From assembly GCA_034359265.1 (NCBI GenBank), contig CP136892.1, forward strand, positions 83,940,001 to 84,004,000: a stretch of 64,000 bases of DNA. The letters are read 5' to 3'. Positions 10,344 to 22,985 of the stretch are shown here, in pieces. The position numbers and the translations under genes are program-made. Source of the stretch: Canna indica. Taxonomy: Eukaryota; Streptophyta; Magnoliopsida; Zingiberales; Cannaceae. Position 1 is the first letter of the stretch. Every line of letters begins with the position of its first letter. The notes under the pieces are model-generated. The model saw nothing but the letters and a program-made list of their open reading frames with translations. It searched no databases and was not told where the DNA came from.

Positions 10344-13300
10344 TCAAAATGGTCTTCCAGCTTCTTCCATCATCTTCTTGACTCTTGTCAGCCTTTGAAT
10401 TTCATTCAGAACCTGGGTCATGTAGTAGGAGAGCTTATGGCATAATCAAGACTTGTATGATTAAAGTTTTGCTTATCATATTTTTCGTTTACCTCCAAGG
10501 CCATGTCCTCTGGAGTGACAGATGTTAAGTCGTCATAGCCTAGTTGAGATGCTACTTCTGCAAAGATTAGGGTGCTATTAGGATTTCCCTCTAATATATC
10601 AACTAAAAGATAATAAAAATTGAAACGAGTTCATGTCTACAACTATTTTTTTACTTTGGAGTGAAACAGTTGCATCTGCTGTAGCAAAGCCTTCTTTCAG
10701 TTCATTATATCTCTGCATAAGTTCGTCAAGCACCTGTTTTTAACATGCCAGTATGATTACACAGGCTGACAGGCAAATATATATGTATCATTAAAAAAGG
10801 CAAATTCAATATATAACCTAACATAGCACACAAGCAGGTAGCAGATTGCTCATATATCCACTGTCATGCATGAAGATGGTAAGAATCAACTTCTGCTAAC
10901 TGCTGAATGGAGTGGTCCATGCATTGTACGAGCGATAACAAAGGGAACAGTATACTTAAGTAGTTTAGGGGAAGTCATGATACCCCAGAGCTTCATACAG
11001 ACAAGAAACTAGTAAATCAGTTTAGGAGCAGGCATGAGTTGTAAGAATAATGATGCAAGTAATCTGGAATGATGCTCTAAATTACAGAAGAAAAGATCAT
11101 GGGATCTGCCCAGGTTCAGATAATGAAAGATATTTAAGTTATGAATCCCTGTGTTTATGGAATATAAGGGTAGTACAAGCTCTATGTTTGAATTGGATAT
11201 ACTTTATACATGTTACGACTTGCAAAAATTAAGGACCTTATTGTAAATATTATTCTTAGAGGGGCCTTTTTGCAAAAGTATCTAATCCTATTTAATTAGC
11301 TCTAATCCCTCTCTAATTATTTTTTCTCTCTCTCGAATCCTGTAGCAGCGGCGGGTGTGCGGAGGCAGCGGCTGTGAGAAGGCTCCGATCGAAGTTTGGA
11401 GGAGTTTTCAGGTAGGATCCACGTTCCTACTCTTTTTCCTTTTCGTGTAGGGTGACATCGACTTAGGATGAGATTCACGTAGATATCAATCTGAAATCTT
11501 CTCGTGGTTTGCTGGAGTTGTGATGTATCTTTCGATGTGTTCTTGCCGATTGAAATTTTCGGATCTGAGATATTGTCGTCGAATCTCGTTGTTTTCGCCG
11601 TTGTTCTCGTCAAGTTATGAATCTGATCTTTTCGTCGTTGTTCTCGTCGAATTGTGGATCTGATCGGCTCTGCAGAATCGAGATTCTGCCGGTGGCTTTG
11701 TTCCAGTGTTGGTTCGGCCGCATGATAGCGTCGGCCACTGTCGTCGGTAGCGCCGTCGTCGCCACGCACGTCGACGCCACCAGAAGAGGTGTCGTCGCCA
11801 AGCGACGTTGCCACCAAATGAGGCATCGTCGCTGAGCGACGCCGCCACTTGGCGTGACGCCACCGCCAAGCGTAGTGTGGCCCGGTGGTAGCGCGAGGGG
11901 CGCAATCGTCCGCATCAGGGATTACCGCCCCTGATTTCTTCGTCACTGCCTGTTCGCAGTGGGGGCGACGGCGATCGGGTGGTGCCGATTGACGAGTCAT
12001 TGTCGTCGGTCGGAGATGGCGCAGTCTCCTCGCTGTCGCTCGGATCTCAGCAGGCGACGGTGACAGTGGGGGAAGGAGGCGCAGGTGCGCAGTCGGGTGA
12101 GGGTGAGGGTGAAGGTGAAGGTGAAGGTGAAGGTGAAGGTGAAGGTGAAGGTGAAGGGGTGGAGTAGATTATATCAGTGATATATATCTTGTAACAATGT
12201 TATATATCGAGTTATTTTATTTGATAACGGTTTTAGATAAATAACACTGTTATATATATAATAAGTTGGTTCTGTGTATTATAGTCGATATCACTGCAGC
12301 TGTGGCAGTGACTTATGCATTATATCGCTGTTACGAGTACTGTAGCAGAAACCTATTTTATTATTGTTTTGAAATATCATTGATATATTGAAATATTATT
12401 TTGAGGCTCTAGAGTTGGTCAAATTAGTCATACTATATATGAATTAGTACCTACTCGACGCCCCGAATTCATTGGTGGGGGTCAGTTTCGCCGTTTGGCT
12501 TTCAGATGTTGAAATCAGCGGGTCTTTATTGTCTTGTTTTGCGTGCCGAGTCGGAAAATATTATTTTATTCATTTTTGTGGTTTCTACCCGAGTTGTTCT
12601 GTTGTTGTAGTTGTTGTCAAGGTGAATCTCATCCTAGATCGGTTGTTACCCAATGTCAAAATATATCTTGTTGTTCTATTCCATTAAAAATTGATGTTTA
12701 CTGCGGTTGAAACTCTTTATGCATATGTTGTTGAAACATGTTGCCAGCATGATGTTTTTATATGCATATTAGTTAAGGATGCTAGTATAGATGTTGCATG
12801 TCTTATGCTGTTGTTTATATATTTAATTCATACATGAAGACATGACTACTAGCATTATATTAGTTGAGTTGTGGTAGTGTAGTTGTTGACATGATGCATA
12901 GTTGATCTACTTTTGGGCGATAGCACTGGACACTGTTGATATATTGCCCAAGGTGTAGGGCAAGTGACACCGGTGATTACCTATTTACCACACAGGTGTG
13001 TGTGCGGCGTCGAGGTGTTAGACGTCGGCGGACTATCATTTTTGAATAGTCACATCTCTAGCTAGAGCGGGCTTGAGGTGCCACTCTCGGGGTGCGAGAG
13101 TGCGGGAGAAACCCAATGTCCACTACGCTCTTGATTGGGTCTATGCCCATATATTCATGTAGATAATAGTTGACATAGTTGATTGGTGTAGGTGCATTAA
13201 ATAAATTGTTGAACAATATCTTTCGTTGTATTCATGGCATCATAGCATCTTGTTGCAATCCTACTCAACCTTATGCTGATGTTTGTTGTTTTTGCCTTAG

Positions 13301-16300
13301 ATCATCAGGTATGACGACATTTCCTTATGGGGTAGCTAGAGTTTTGGAGAAGGAGACGTCTTCCGCACTTTGTCTTAGTCTCCTATTTTATTAGTCGAAT
13401 TGTCTATTCCTATTGTCTTTTGGACTTGTTTAGATTTTGGACTAAAGTTGGGTTCCTTTGTTCATATATGGACTGTTGAACTTTATCATTTATTATCTTG
13501 TTGGACCTTTGATTTGGAATCTGATTGTAATTTAATTTCAGTTCATCTTATTATATTGTTGTTCTGTTGCTAGTTGCACCCTTCCTAGGTGAGGTTCCTT
13601 ATCCCGGGATAAACCTAGTTGGGGTATAACAATACAACTTGAAAGAAGCAATGGTATCTTGAAGGACTATTGTTGCAAAGCCAACGATAATTGCTCGTGT
13701 CATCCTTTTGGGCACCCTTAGAATCAATCAAACCATTGTCACTCCTTTGTTAGCATTTGCTCTTTTCCGTAGTTATTATATATATATATTTCATTTCACG
13801 TTTTTTGACTCAGCTAGTCAGCTACACATGTAAAGAGGAACAGAAAACAGGGTTCACTCACTCTTGTAATCCATCTCTAATAAAATTTCCTTCTGGCAGG
13901 GCCTTTCCCTTCTATTTTTTCCTTCAAGAAAAGGGCCAATACATGGTCTTAAACAATATTCCTTCCATTACAATAGGATCATGCCTGTTACTGTAATTTG
14001 CATAATCCATATCTAATCTAATTAAAGAGGTAGAAGTATTATTATATATAACAATAACACAGTGTTGCAGTCAAAAGTATTACATAACAGCACATGCACT
14101 AGCACATAATACTAATAATAGCAACTTACCACATAAGGCAGATTTAGAAACTAGAAACAAGTGCTAGTAACTAGCAGGTTATGGCCTTAAAGACATTTAT
14201 CCATCTTTTTCCTATGTATCACTATTTCCGTAGTATTAAGTAATGCAATGCCCATATATATTTACTGGAGAAAACACATGTATATGCTACCTAAGATTTT
14301 GGTTTGGGCTGACCTTTGAGAACGACTCTGACTCTAGTGTGATTCCTGTTGTAGGTGATGACACCTCAGACATCAGCAACTCATTTGCCAAGTAATCTAG
14401 GGGTAAATCCACCCAAATTGAGATGCCGTATCTTATATAAGACCTTTAAGAAACAAAACACAGCTTAAGAGTTAGAGACGCAGGCAAGCTAGTACAACAA
14501 GAGCTAATAATGGTTGTCTGTGTTGAAACTTGTGGTTGATGGAGCCACCAAGCAATAGAAAGAATAAATGTTCTTACAAGTTAATTGAAGATTGCACTGC
14601 ACCATCCCCAGTACAAACCACTAGCCGTCCCATAGAGGACAACTGCTTGAGAACTTCAGTCTGTCAAGAGATAGTGGCAGGTAATTTTCTTAGCTCAATG
14701 TCATCATAAAAAATAATTACTGAAGTTAAGAGTTGAAGAGCACCTCTGACTCTTGAAAACCCTTTTCATCTTCTACTCTGTAGGATTTAGCAGCTGAGGC
14801 ACCACCAGCGGCTTGCTCAACCAAACTATCACTGCTGGAAATAATACAAACAATATTCATCCATTTACTTCAAGATTGTGATTGAGGCATCAGTTAAATA
14901 TACCTGTCAAAGTAGTAATATCTCAATGAATCAGCTAATATCTTCCCCATATCAGTTTTCAGGGTGCTGTTCATCCCTATGATGACAGAGTAATACAATA
15001 AATTATGTTGCAAAAGGGCATGTGGATGTATGTTTCGCATAGAGAAGCCCAGAAAACAGTAGTCATGGTGGTACATACCCACAAGAAATATGGATGTTCC
15101 TCTCATATCATCCAAGACTTCAGCAGCCTTCTTCTGCATCCAGATAATTACTAAAAAATATGAACTCACAATAACTGCATTGATCGATGTTTGCATGCTA
15201 ATCACCTAATTCTAACAGTATTTTCTCATCTTATCTTACATGAAAATAGGGCCTCACCTTTGCTGCAATTAATGACTCTGGTGCAGCTACAGACATTTTG
15301 GCCCCTAAAAGAAAAGGGAAAAGATTGTGATATATCTCCAAGCAAGAGCCTACTTAAGACACCATTTTAGTTATAATTTTCAAAACCATAGAAACTGACA
15401 TCAACATGTTTGAGATACATAGGCACTAGGCAATACTGTTGTGACGAATTAGCTCAATCAACTTTTGCCTATATATTTAATTTAATCATCTGTATTCCTT
15501 GGATGTTAACCATGTGAAAGTTCTTTGTTTTTTCAACTCTGCATAATTCAAGGTAGCATGGCTGTTCTCAAAGCTATGATCAATGATACATTTATGACAG
15601 TTAAGTTGGATAAATACGATCAAAGATGTCTGGTCATGGCAATCTACTAGGACCCAAGTACCAAATTAAGATCAACAATTACCATGGAATCATGAAACAG
15701 AGAATTATATTATTCCACCTTCTTCAACTGTCAAAGGACCTCCAGATGAAACATCTAAATTAAGTGGCCTACAATAGTACCAAGCACCAGATAACTATTT
15801 GTCTTCATGCCATCACTATAATCTCTGAGGCTTAATCTAATACCAGAATTAGAATACTTGGAAATTTTAGAGGAGTCAAACCCATCCACAGAATCAATAT
15901 CCTGACTAACGTATTTTCCTTTGAGATACCTACTTACTCCCAGAAACAACCAAGAAAATATCTAGTATCGTTTGCATAAAAGCTTAAATGCTATTCCAGA
16001 TTTGTTTTAAGAAAAATCAGTTGTTGGCAAAATGGTTTAAGCAACATAATCATAAATGTTTGCTGCATAAAAGTTAATTAGCATCAAGAACTCAGATTGA
16101 GAATGACAGTGCAATAATTCCGTCAAGATTCCATCTCCATTGATTGCAAACATAAATTAAGGTTGAAGCACATGAAGAATCTGCGAAATTGAAACATAAA
16201 CAAACTTTTGATTGCACATGAAAAAACAAGAGACTAATAGGATATAAGGTTATTTCACTGCTGAGAGTGGGAGCTAGTCCGGGGAGGGAACTCACGGGAG

Positions 16301-16482
16301 AAACCATGGGCGGGAGTACTCTTCCGGCTTTGCGGTCTAGGGATAGGTCTGGTGGATGCGACGGAAACCGAATGTTTCAAATCGGAGCAGGAGAGGACTC
16401 GGACGGAACTCGAAGGGAATGCGTGATTCAGCGGAACGAAGAGATGAGAAGTGGCGAGAGTTGCCGCAGCTCTTATCTCCAT
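10344..16482 (-). CDS. SKL1: Shikimate kinase-like protein 1, plastid (inactive kinase homologue)
   Basis: Ten coding exons (minus): 16296-16482, 15258-15304, 15079-15133, 14904-14976, 14744-14831, 14578-14660, 14314-14443, 10655-10733, 10493-10557, 10344-10412. All junctions are GT-AG and in frame; 291 aa. The first ~65 residues are Ser/Ala/Arg-rich, as expected of a chloroplast transit peptide. The body follows shikimate kinase (LRYYYFDSDSLVEQAAGG, GRLVVCTGDGAVQSS, RYGISIWVDLPLD) and ends VKKMMEEAGRPF like plant SKL1. The P-loop is degenerate: G97-M-N-S-T-L-K103-T104, with Leu where shikimate kinase has its second Gly. SKL1 is known in Arabidopsis as a kinase-dead paralogue required for chloroplast biogenesis; it should not make shikimate-3-phosphate. 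Intron 7 (3580 bases) is swollen by a solo LTR. Confidence 0.93.
11211..13631. mobile_element. Solo LTR (2421 bp) in SKL1 intron 7
   Basis: The element starts TGTTACGACTTG and ends GGGGTATAACA, giving TG...CA ends with inverted TGTTA/TAACA termini. The 5-base target duplication ATACA is perfect (11206-11210 and 13632-13636). There is no second LTR, primer-binding site, gag or pol between, so this is the product of LTR-LTR recombination. Length and termini suggest a Ty3/gypsy element of the chromovirus type, but this is inference. It contains GC-rich stretches open in several frames and a GGTGAA array; these are not host genes. Confidence 0.85.
12096..12158. repeat. GGTGAA/GGTGAG hexanucleotide microsatellite
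   Basis: About ten tandem copies of GGTGAR inside the solo LTR. In one frame it reads as a Gly-Glu repeat, but there is no gene around it. It is a likely polymorphic site between individuals. Confidence 0.85.
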
Positions 16483-17446
16483 GGTCACGAGGACGATCTC
16501 CCCTTGCCGTGATTTCTTCTCGGGCTTCCATATCGTCGCCTTCAATAAGCGATTGTTAGTTCAGCGAGATCGCGACACGTGTTCAGGGAGGGCAATGGGA
16601 CGGGTTAAGTGCGGAAATCACAAACCCGAACCCGACCCGTAATTTTGTCGGAACCCGGGAAGAGAGTGGCGTGCGGCGGCGGCTGGAGCCTGGATGGAAG
16701 GACATCGGTTTAACCGAACCGAATTCTTCTAATTCATGTATAGGTGATCATATCCACTCAGGTGAATGAAAATCACTTTCTTCTAATTTTTTTAAGTGTT
16801 TATTCAGTTATAAAATCGTTATTCAGCTTTAAAATTTACGCAAAAGATTTCATTACCCAGACTAAATAATATCATAATTATCAAAATTATCATCCTCAAT
16901 CATCATATTACACCAATCTTAATTTAGCTGATTCACCATTAAAACAATTAGAAGAAAAGTGGAACTGGATATGACCACGGGAAGAAACTTGATGACAACT
17001 GCAACGTAGCAAGGAAGCTTATTATTGGAGCTTTCAGCAACATAAGCAGATAAGAAAAAGAAGTTTCTTAACTGTGTTCAAACTTCAAACATTTCCCAAC
17101 TGAATACGAAGAAAAAGAAAATAATAAACTGAAACTAACAAGGATGAAGCACACTCTTTTAGCATCTGGACTACTAATATTTTGCAGCCTACTCAGGAGT
17201 CAGGAACTTAGCACATAATCCGTCAATTATGCAACAAGATGCTCAGGATACTTCACCAACAAAATTTTCCCATATTCATGGTAGCCACCAAGGTGGTAAA
17301 ATTCCAGTTAATGCAATTGATGGTTGTTCAACTAAGGAAAAAAGATACAACAGAATGCACAAGCAGTTGATAATAAGCAGTATCTGCGGAACCTCTTCAA
17401 AAGATATTTCCGCTAGCTACAAAAATTATACAAAGAGAAGGTAAAC
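16483..17446. other. Spacer between SKL1 and the PRAT gene
   Basis: It holds the SKL1 promoter and 5' leader (GC-rich, 16483-16720) and the 3' UTR of the minus-strand PRAT gene at its right end. A plus-strand open stretch at 17229-17444 lies antisense to that UTR and has no recognisable domain. Confidence 0.45.
16576..16581. promoter_or_regulatory. G-box upstream of SKL1
   Basis: ACACGTGT lies 94 bases before the SKL1 start codon. G-boxes are bound by bZIP and PIF factors in light-regulated plastid genes, which would fit a chloroplast biogenesis protein. Binding is inferred. Confidence 0.4.
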
Positions 17447-20400
17447 TCAGTTATTAGTTATTCTCGTGGATTTAGGTAAAGATTTGCAGAAGGATGAAAA
17501 ACCCTCCAAGAACTGCTGAGGAATTGGAAGTGTGAACGGAGGAAGAACATCTTCTGGAGCGCCAATGCTACTTCTACCAACCAAGTGACCAAGAGCAAGA
17601 GCATCTTGTTTTTTATTGAAACCTTCAATGAGAAATGAAAATGCTCCAAAGCTGAGGCAACTTTGAAGTACAGCACCTGGTGCACCTGATATCAGAACAA
17701 AGGAGATAGCTGAGATGTTGAGAAAGATTATCAGTTGGCTAGCACCAAACAATGGAGAAAGGATGCATAAAGCATTAAAGCATCAAACATGAACCATTTA
17801 GGCATTAGCATTTGAAAACTATCTATATGTCAAACTGATAACTATCTTTAACCTTCAATTTGCAGAACCATAAATTCGTTATTATATTACCATATGAAGT
17901 AAACTCCATTTGGTTAGTCTCACAAAGCCTTACCTTTCTAGCCCAGTGGTAGCATTTAATTTTTATCGCAACACATGATCATATACCTGACTTTTAGTTC
18001 ACATTTAAACACAAAATCATTTTTGTTGGATCGAAAATTACCTCCTGTAAGAGAAACTGAAAAAGATTCTTCCAGTCCCTCCGTTCAGCTGAGTTGATTT
18101 CATTAGCTGATCAAGGAAAAATATTTTTATGATGCCTAATATGCAAGACAGCGTAGGCACAGTTTGGTGCCGCATTTATGCCTAGCCAACTAAACAGCCT
18201 CTCTATTTGGTATAATTAAATTAGAACTTACATGCAGAGAGATCAGAAGCAAAAAAACACAAGCATAATAGCTCCTAATTTTGCCGAAGCACAGTTGTAA
18301 AAGGTGTATCCCAACAGAAATAACAGACAGAAACAAATGTGAGTTTGGAAAGAGATAAATATTATATTAGCCCCAGTAAAACATAAATACATCCAAGGAG
18401 AACACTCTGGTGGAAAATGAATTTGATGAAACTTGTCAATTGCATTAGTGGTGTATGCCCCATTCCTTGGTGTATCCTAACAGAAATAGCAGACAGAAAC
18501 AAATGAGAGTTCGGAAAGGGATAAATGTTATATTAGCCCCAGCAAGACATAAATACAGCCAAGGAATTATGAACATTCTGGTGGAAAATGGAATTGATGA
18601 CACTTGTCAATTGTATTAATGGCGTATGCCCCATTCCTTGGTGTATCAAATCCTTAATTGAGGACTATCATAACACTTGTCAATTGTATTAATGGTGTAT
18701 GCCCCATTCCTTGATATCAAATCCTTAATTGAGGACTATCATTATCTTGTTTCTTCCTTTCTTGTATGTACGATCTCCGATATATATAGGGAACAAAATA
18801 AGGTTGCTAATATGGCTGCCATTCAAACCAGAATTAAGCTCTTGAAAGTCTGTTGGCTTAAACATTGGCTTTTAAATCTTGACGATGTACTTATTGCTGA
18901 TACCCGAGGACCTGAGTAAGTTTGCTTATTAATCTAGTGTTATTTTCTGTGGAAAAAGAAAACCATAAACAGAGCCCCACATGTGAAGGCAGAAAACATA
19001 GTCCAATGCACTGCCATTGATCATTTTGTAAATGGTCCATATAAATGTGAAAAAGACATACCTGGTAGACTGAAAGCAAGACCTGTACAGCACCCTGCAA
19101 TGCTTGCATTGATAGCTGCAAATGCCATGGTACTTGAAATAAGACAAGAATCTTTGTTGCAGCAAAATTTCTGAAGAATTAACTCTCATGAACACATACC
19201 ATCATCCTTTCCTCTGAGTCTCTTCAAGAGACAGGTAACAAGACTGTGTACACCTGACAAAACTGCGAATGTCTACAATAAACAAGTAGTTATACAGATC
19301 AGCTTGTAAGTGGTTGTACAGAATCATAATAATATGTAAAAACCAAAGGACTGGATAATAAATCCTCGCACTATTGTTATAAAACCTTAGCTGAAGATCC
19401 CACATCTGAAAATGATCCTCTAAGTCCTCTCTTCTTGATTAAGCCTGTTCCTGAAATAATGTCCATCAAAGCAGACTATCATTCATCATATGCTATCAAT
19501 CTTGACAATTGAAATACATAAAAAAATAGTTCAGATCCAAAAAGGATGAATTGGTATGATAGTCATCTACTAATAATGGAACAACTATTTCTTCTTCAAA
19601 TCATGACATACACCATAACCCTTCTACTTCTATTGTTGTAACATTTATGGCAAAGAAGCTAGGAGAACTTGCGGCTCGTGTACTTCTTCTCGCTGAAATG
19701 AATAAATTATTTACTGAATATAATTTATAGCAATCATAGATAGCTGAAAATGTAGAAATAACTGGAGACTTCAAACATTGAAACCCTCAAATATCAACAA
19801 GGAACGGGGTTATCATATCCACAAAGTCTGAAGGTGAAACATATCTTGGAAAACACATCCATAGATTACCAGAGGGAATGCCCGAGCAGAGAAAGTATGG
19901 AATTGCAAGGGCCCTTTGAAGATGAAGTTGGTTCTCTGGTTAATCCACAAACAAAGACTACAAACGAAGGATAGACTATTAAAACACGGGAGTAGTCACA
20001 TCGACCCGAGTTGTGTCTTCTGCCATGATCAGCCTGAAACTTTGGAGCATCTTTTTGGGAACTGCAGGTCTAACTTGCGTGGATGGAAGGACCTCATACG
20101 TCATGTAGGCCTTAAATGGTTCAATGCATACCCGATCTTGGAGTCTTGGACCAACAAGCAGACCTCCGTGGCAATGCTATGGTGTTGGAGTGTTTGGACG
20201 GTGAGGAACTACTCGATTTTCAATGATGCAGAAGCATGTGACCGGGAAGCCTTGCGCTTGGCAACTCGATTGTGGGAAAGAATATTCTAGCCTAGTGTTC
20301 TTCAATTCTTTAAAGGTCCACTGTATTTCTTTTTTTAAATTTTCTTTTTCTTTTTTTGCACCTGGTTCGAGGCAATTTCACAAGGGAAGACTTGCTCATT

Positions 20401-21410
20401 CCCCTGCTCTATTCGCCTCTACCATTTGTACTCATTTCAATACTCTTGAAATGTTGTGTGGCATTAGCCTCACTTTAACTCAAAAAAAAAAAGATTATCA
20501 GAGGGAATGTGCAGTCACCTTATAAGAACATTGCAGATACAAGAGTTAAGAGCAACCAGAATAGTTTTTCATTGTACCATCCAACACTGGAGCATCAATA
20601 TCTGATTCCGACATTCTAAATTTCGCCAAGATGGGCCTTGTCAATGGGAATCTGTCTAATATCCAGCAAGCAGCCAGATCTATAGACCAGTATCATTTCA
20701 AAGGACTGAGCATATTCTAAGTAATTACTTAGTCCTTAGTAATTGCTTAGCCTCTTTGGCTGTCGCACTTCTTGCATCGGGATTGGCTCTCTTAACTACT
20801 GTTAGTTCCTTTCTTAATATCAAAACCTCTTCATCTCATCAGATATCAGAAATAGACTTGTAGAGAAGATGTTACCATAATCAAAATTAAATTAGATTAG
20901 CACAACCGCCAAAGCCTAGATTCTTGTTTTAAAGACGACATCTACTTGGGGATTCTAAAGTCAGAATCCTTAACCCTAGCATGCCTCTGGAACATGTATG
21001 ATTGAGTTATAGTACGAATCCCCAACTCCGAATACAGATCGTGATTGGCGGGTTGCAAGTATAATGCCCCACCCACTGTCACCAAGAAGAAGAAACTAAA
21101 GGAACTAAGGTTAATTAAAAAAGACGAGCCATCAAAACACGAATCTCATGCATCACTCATTTTGGACCAAGAATAACTGGAAGAAGGCAGGGACGAAGAG
21201 GGACAGACCGAAACCAATGGCGGAGCCCATGAGAGCGCCGGCGGTGGAGTCAACGGCGAAGCGCATGAGGCACACGATAGGCGGCCCCGAGACCACTGCA
21301 CCCGAAGGCTTGATCTCCGGCTTCGTGCTTCCGCCACCCCGGTAATCCTCTTCTTCTTCGCCGTCGTCCGTCTCGGATTCGGGAGGAAGATCCGTCGCCC
21401 TTTTCGCCAT
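17447..21410 (-). CDS. Tim17/Tim22/Tim23 (PRAT) family membrane protein, HP20/HP22-like
   Basis: Five exons (minus): 21209-21410, 19386-19450, 19200-19272, 19062-19115, 17447-17685; frame is kept throughout; 210 aa. ATG 21410 is the first ATG in frame. The N-terminus is acidic and hydrophilic, followed by four short hydrophobic, Gly/Ala-rich segments: about residues 45-70, 90-105, 114-132 and 134-155. The PRAT core R-x3-D-x6-A-G-x3-G is present at R109, D113, A120-G121 and G125. The C-terminus (FSSFCKSL) matches the Arabidopsis At4g26670/At5g55510 type, annotated as Tim22-like and reported as HP20/HP22 of the chloroplast inner envelope. The likely role is protein or metabolite passage across an organelle inner membrane; plastid versus mitochondrion cannot be settled here. 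Intron 1 carries a LINE, intron 4 a tandem repeat. Confidence 0.88.
18304..18760. repeat. Tandem duplication in PRAT-gene intron 4
   Basis: Unit 1 (18304-18469) and unit 2 (18470-18640) are near-identical ~170-base copies starting GGTGTATCC and ending CCCATTCCTT. A third, deleted unit follows, in which ATCAAATCCTTAATTGAGGA occurs twice about 70 bases apart around a shortened repeat core. It arose by local duplication and has no coding capacity. Confidence 0.8.
19881..20491 (+). mobile_element. 5'-truncated LINE in PRAT-gene intron 1
   Basis: A 611-base non-LTR retrotransposon fragment on the strand opposite the host gene. It is flanked by an 18-base duplication, AGATTACCAGAGGGAATG at 19863-19880 and the same with one change at 20492-20509, and ends in an A tract (20482-20492), as for target-primed reverse transcription. 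Its only coding part, up to the stop at 20288-20290, is the end of ORF2. This is a zf-RVT domain with C-x2-C and H-x4-C ligands (CVFCHDQPETLEHLFGNC) followed by a Trp-rich tail (WCWSVWTVRN). The reverse transcriptase core is missing, so it cannot move by itself. Confidence 0.88.
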
Positions 21411-21683
21411 TTCCGCCCGAGCCAAAACAAAATGGTCTGTATTCTGCTACTCAGCCTACTCTGCCACGCCCTATCGCCTTACCCAGCTCGGTCTTGCATT
21501 GCCGTTGTGGATATTTCTTTAGCGATGCCTTGCTAACCGAAATTTTAGCTACACGAAGAACTACCCGCATCATAACTCGTACCATAGGTGGACCACTCAA
21601 GTGACTGAGGCGGGTAAACAGTTTTTTGTACTCAATATTTAGGTACGCGGGGAAACTATTAGCATCTTAACCCGTATAATTGG

Positions 21684-21884
21684 TTTGTTTCACTGAATTA
21701 GATACGATGTATGAGACTGAGTGACTAACAAATAAAATAAAAGACAAAATTGAATATATTTTTTAAATATAATGTTTATTAAATATAATATTAAATATAC
21801 ATTTTTAATTTATATATTAAAATAAATAAATGATGTAAAAAATTTATATATTATTTTATTCTATTCTATTCCATGGAGCAAATA
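21684..21884. mobile_element. Possible small MITE (TTTGTTTCAC ends)
   Basis: The left end, TTTGTTTCACTGAAT, is roughly matched at the right by GGAGCAAATAA (complement TTATTTGCTCC). The interior is AT-rich. A second candidate with the same ends lies at 39991-40179. No clear target duplication is visible, so the call is tentative. Confidence 0.3.
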
Positions 21885-22617
21885 AGCTCAAAGAGTGAGA
21901 GATTCGCGTAGGAATGACAGTAAATTTATGTAAATGAATATTTCATCCGTTTCAGATCCTAATGGGTCATTAGCGGGATTTGCCTATTGGATCGTGGGAC
22001 GGGTATAAAATTTAAAGGTAAAAACTATGTAAGGTTTGGGATGAGTTCAAAATTTTAGTCTAAAATTCGTCCCAAATTCGTTAAAAGTATAAAATTATTA
22101 AAGTACTCATCATATTATTCATGTATATAGGACAATTATATCTTTTTAATTAAATTCAATATAATTTATTTATTTTAATTAAAACTAAGTATATATTATA
22201 CAACAATAACATATTTAATTATCACTTGCTGTAATCAAACTTGTAGTTTATATTTATCATGTGAGCATTTTTTATAATTTTAAATTATTCGTATAAGTCA
22301 TATAATAATATTTTATATAAAATATTATAAATTTTATTAATTATTAATTATCATGTAGAATAATTTTTATATATATAATTTGTATAGTAATTTTTTTAAT
22401 GGACGAAAAGTGAGTACCTAATTAAATTAGTGATATGAGTTTGAGAATTATCATTTAAAATAATAATGAATTTGAAATGAATTTAAAATTGAATTTTCTT
22501 TGTCGGTTACAAAATTTGATCTCATTTTGCACAAAGATAGGATGACACTTGGTTGACCGTCAAAAGATGTGAAACAATTCATGATCGTCCGATTTGAAAT
22601 TCACCAAATTGCTAAAA

Positions 22618-22619
<2 letters not shown>

Positions 22620-22665
<46 letters not shown>
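22620..22665. repeat. (AT)n microsatellite
   Basis: About 23 uninterrupted AT dinucleotides in the spacer downstream of the kinesin gene. Confidence 0.95.
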
Positions 22666-22667
<2 letters not shown>

Positions 22668-22985
22668 TTGAATAACAGCCACCACGCCCAAAATCTAAAA
22701 AATTATGAAGCCGAGCCCCATAGAATTTTTATGGAGCTACACACGTGAGTCTACACATCCTATAATGGGCTCCATAAGAAATTGCAATAGCCAAAAATTA
22801 ACGCTATTATTTTACGTTGCAAACGTTGCCCAAGTATGAATCATGACGAAGTAGTAAGGAAAACATTTAAATACACATCAGTTATTCGTCCAATTTTCCA
22901 ATCAAATCGAATGTATTAGGAAGGATTCAAGCCAAATCCCTCCAACTCACGTCAGAAGAAAAGCTCGCTCTTTTCTGATGGAATT

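Larger units (their letters stand above)
21411..22985. other. Spacer between PRAT gene and kinesin
   Basis: It contains the PRAT-gene promoter on the left and the kinesin 3' UTR on the right. The middle is AT-rich with a (TA)n run and a possible small MITE. No gene is supported. Confidence 0.45.

Noticed and set aside
11317..12000. Long open frames on both strands (up to 227 codons)
   Set aside because: They fall entirely inside the solo LTR, are Arg/Thr/Ala-rich low-complexity translations of GC-rich DNA, and show no domain.
17229..17444. 71-codon plus-strand gene
   Set aside because: It is antisense to the PRAT-gene 3' UTR and its low-complexity sequence matches no family I know.
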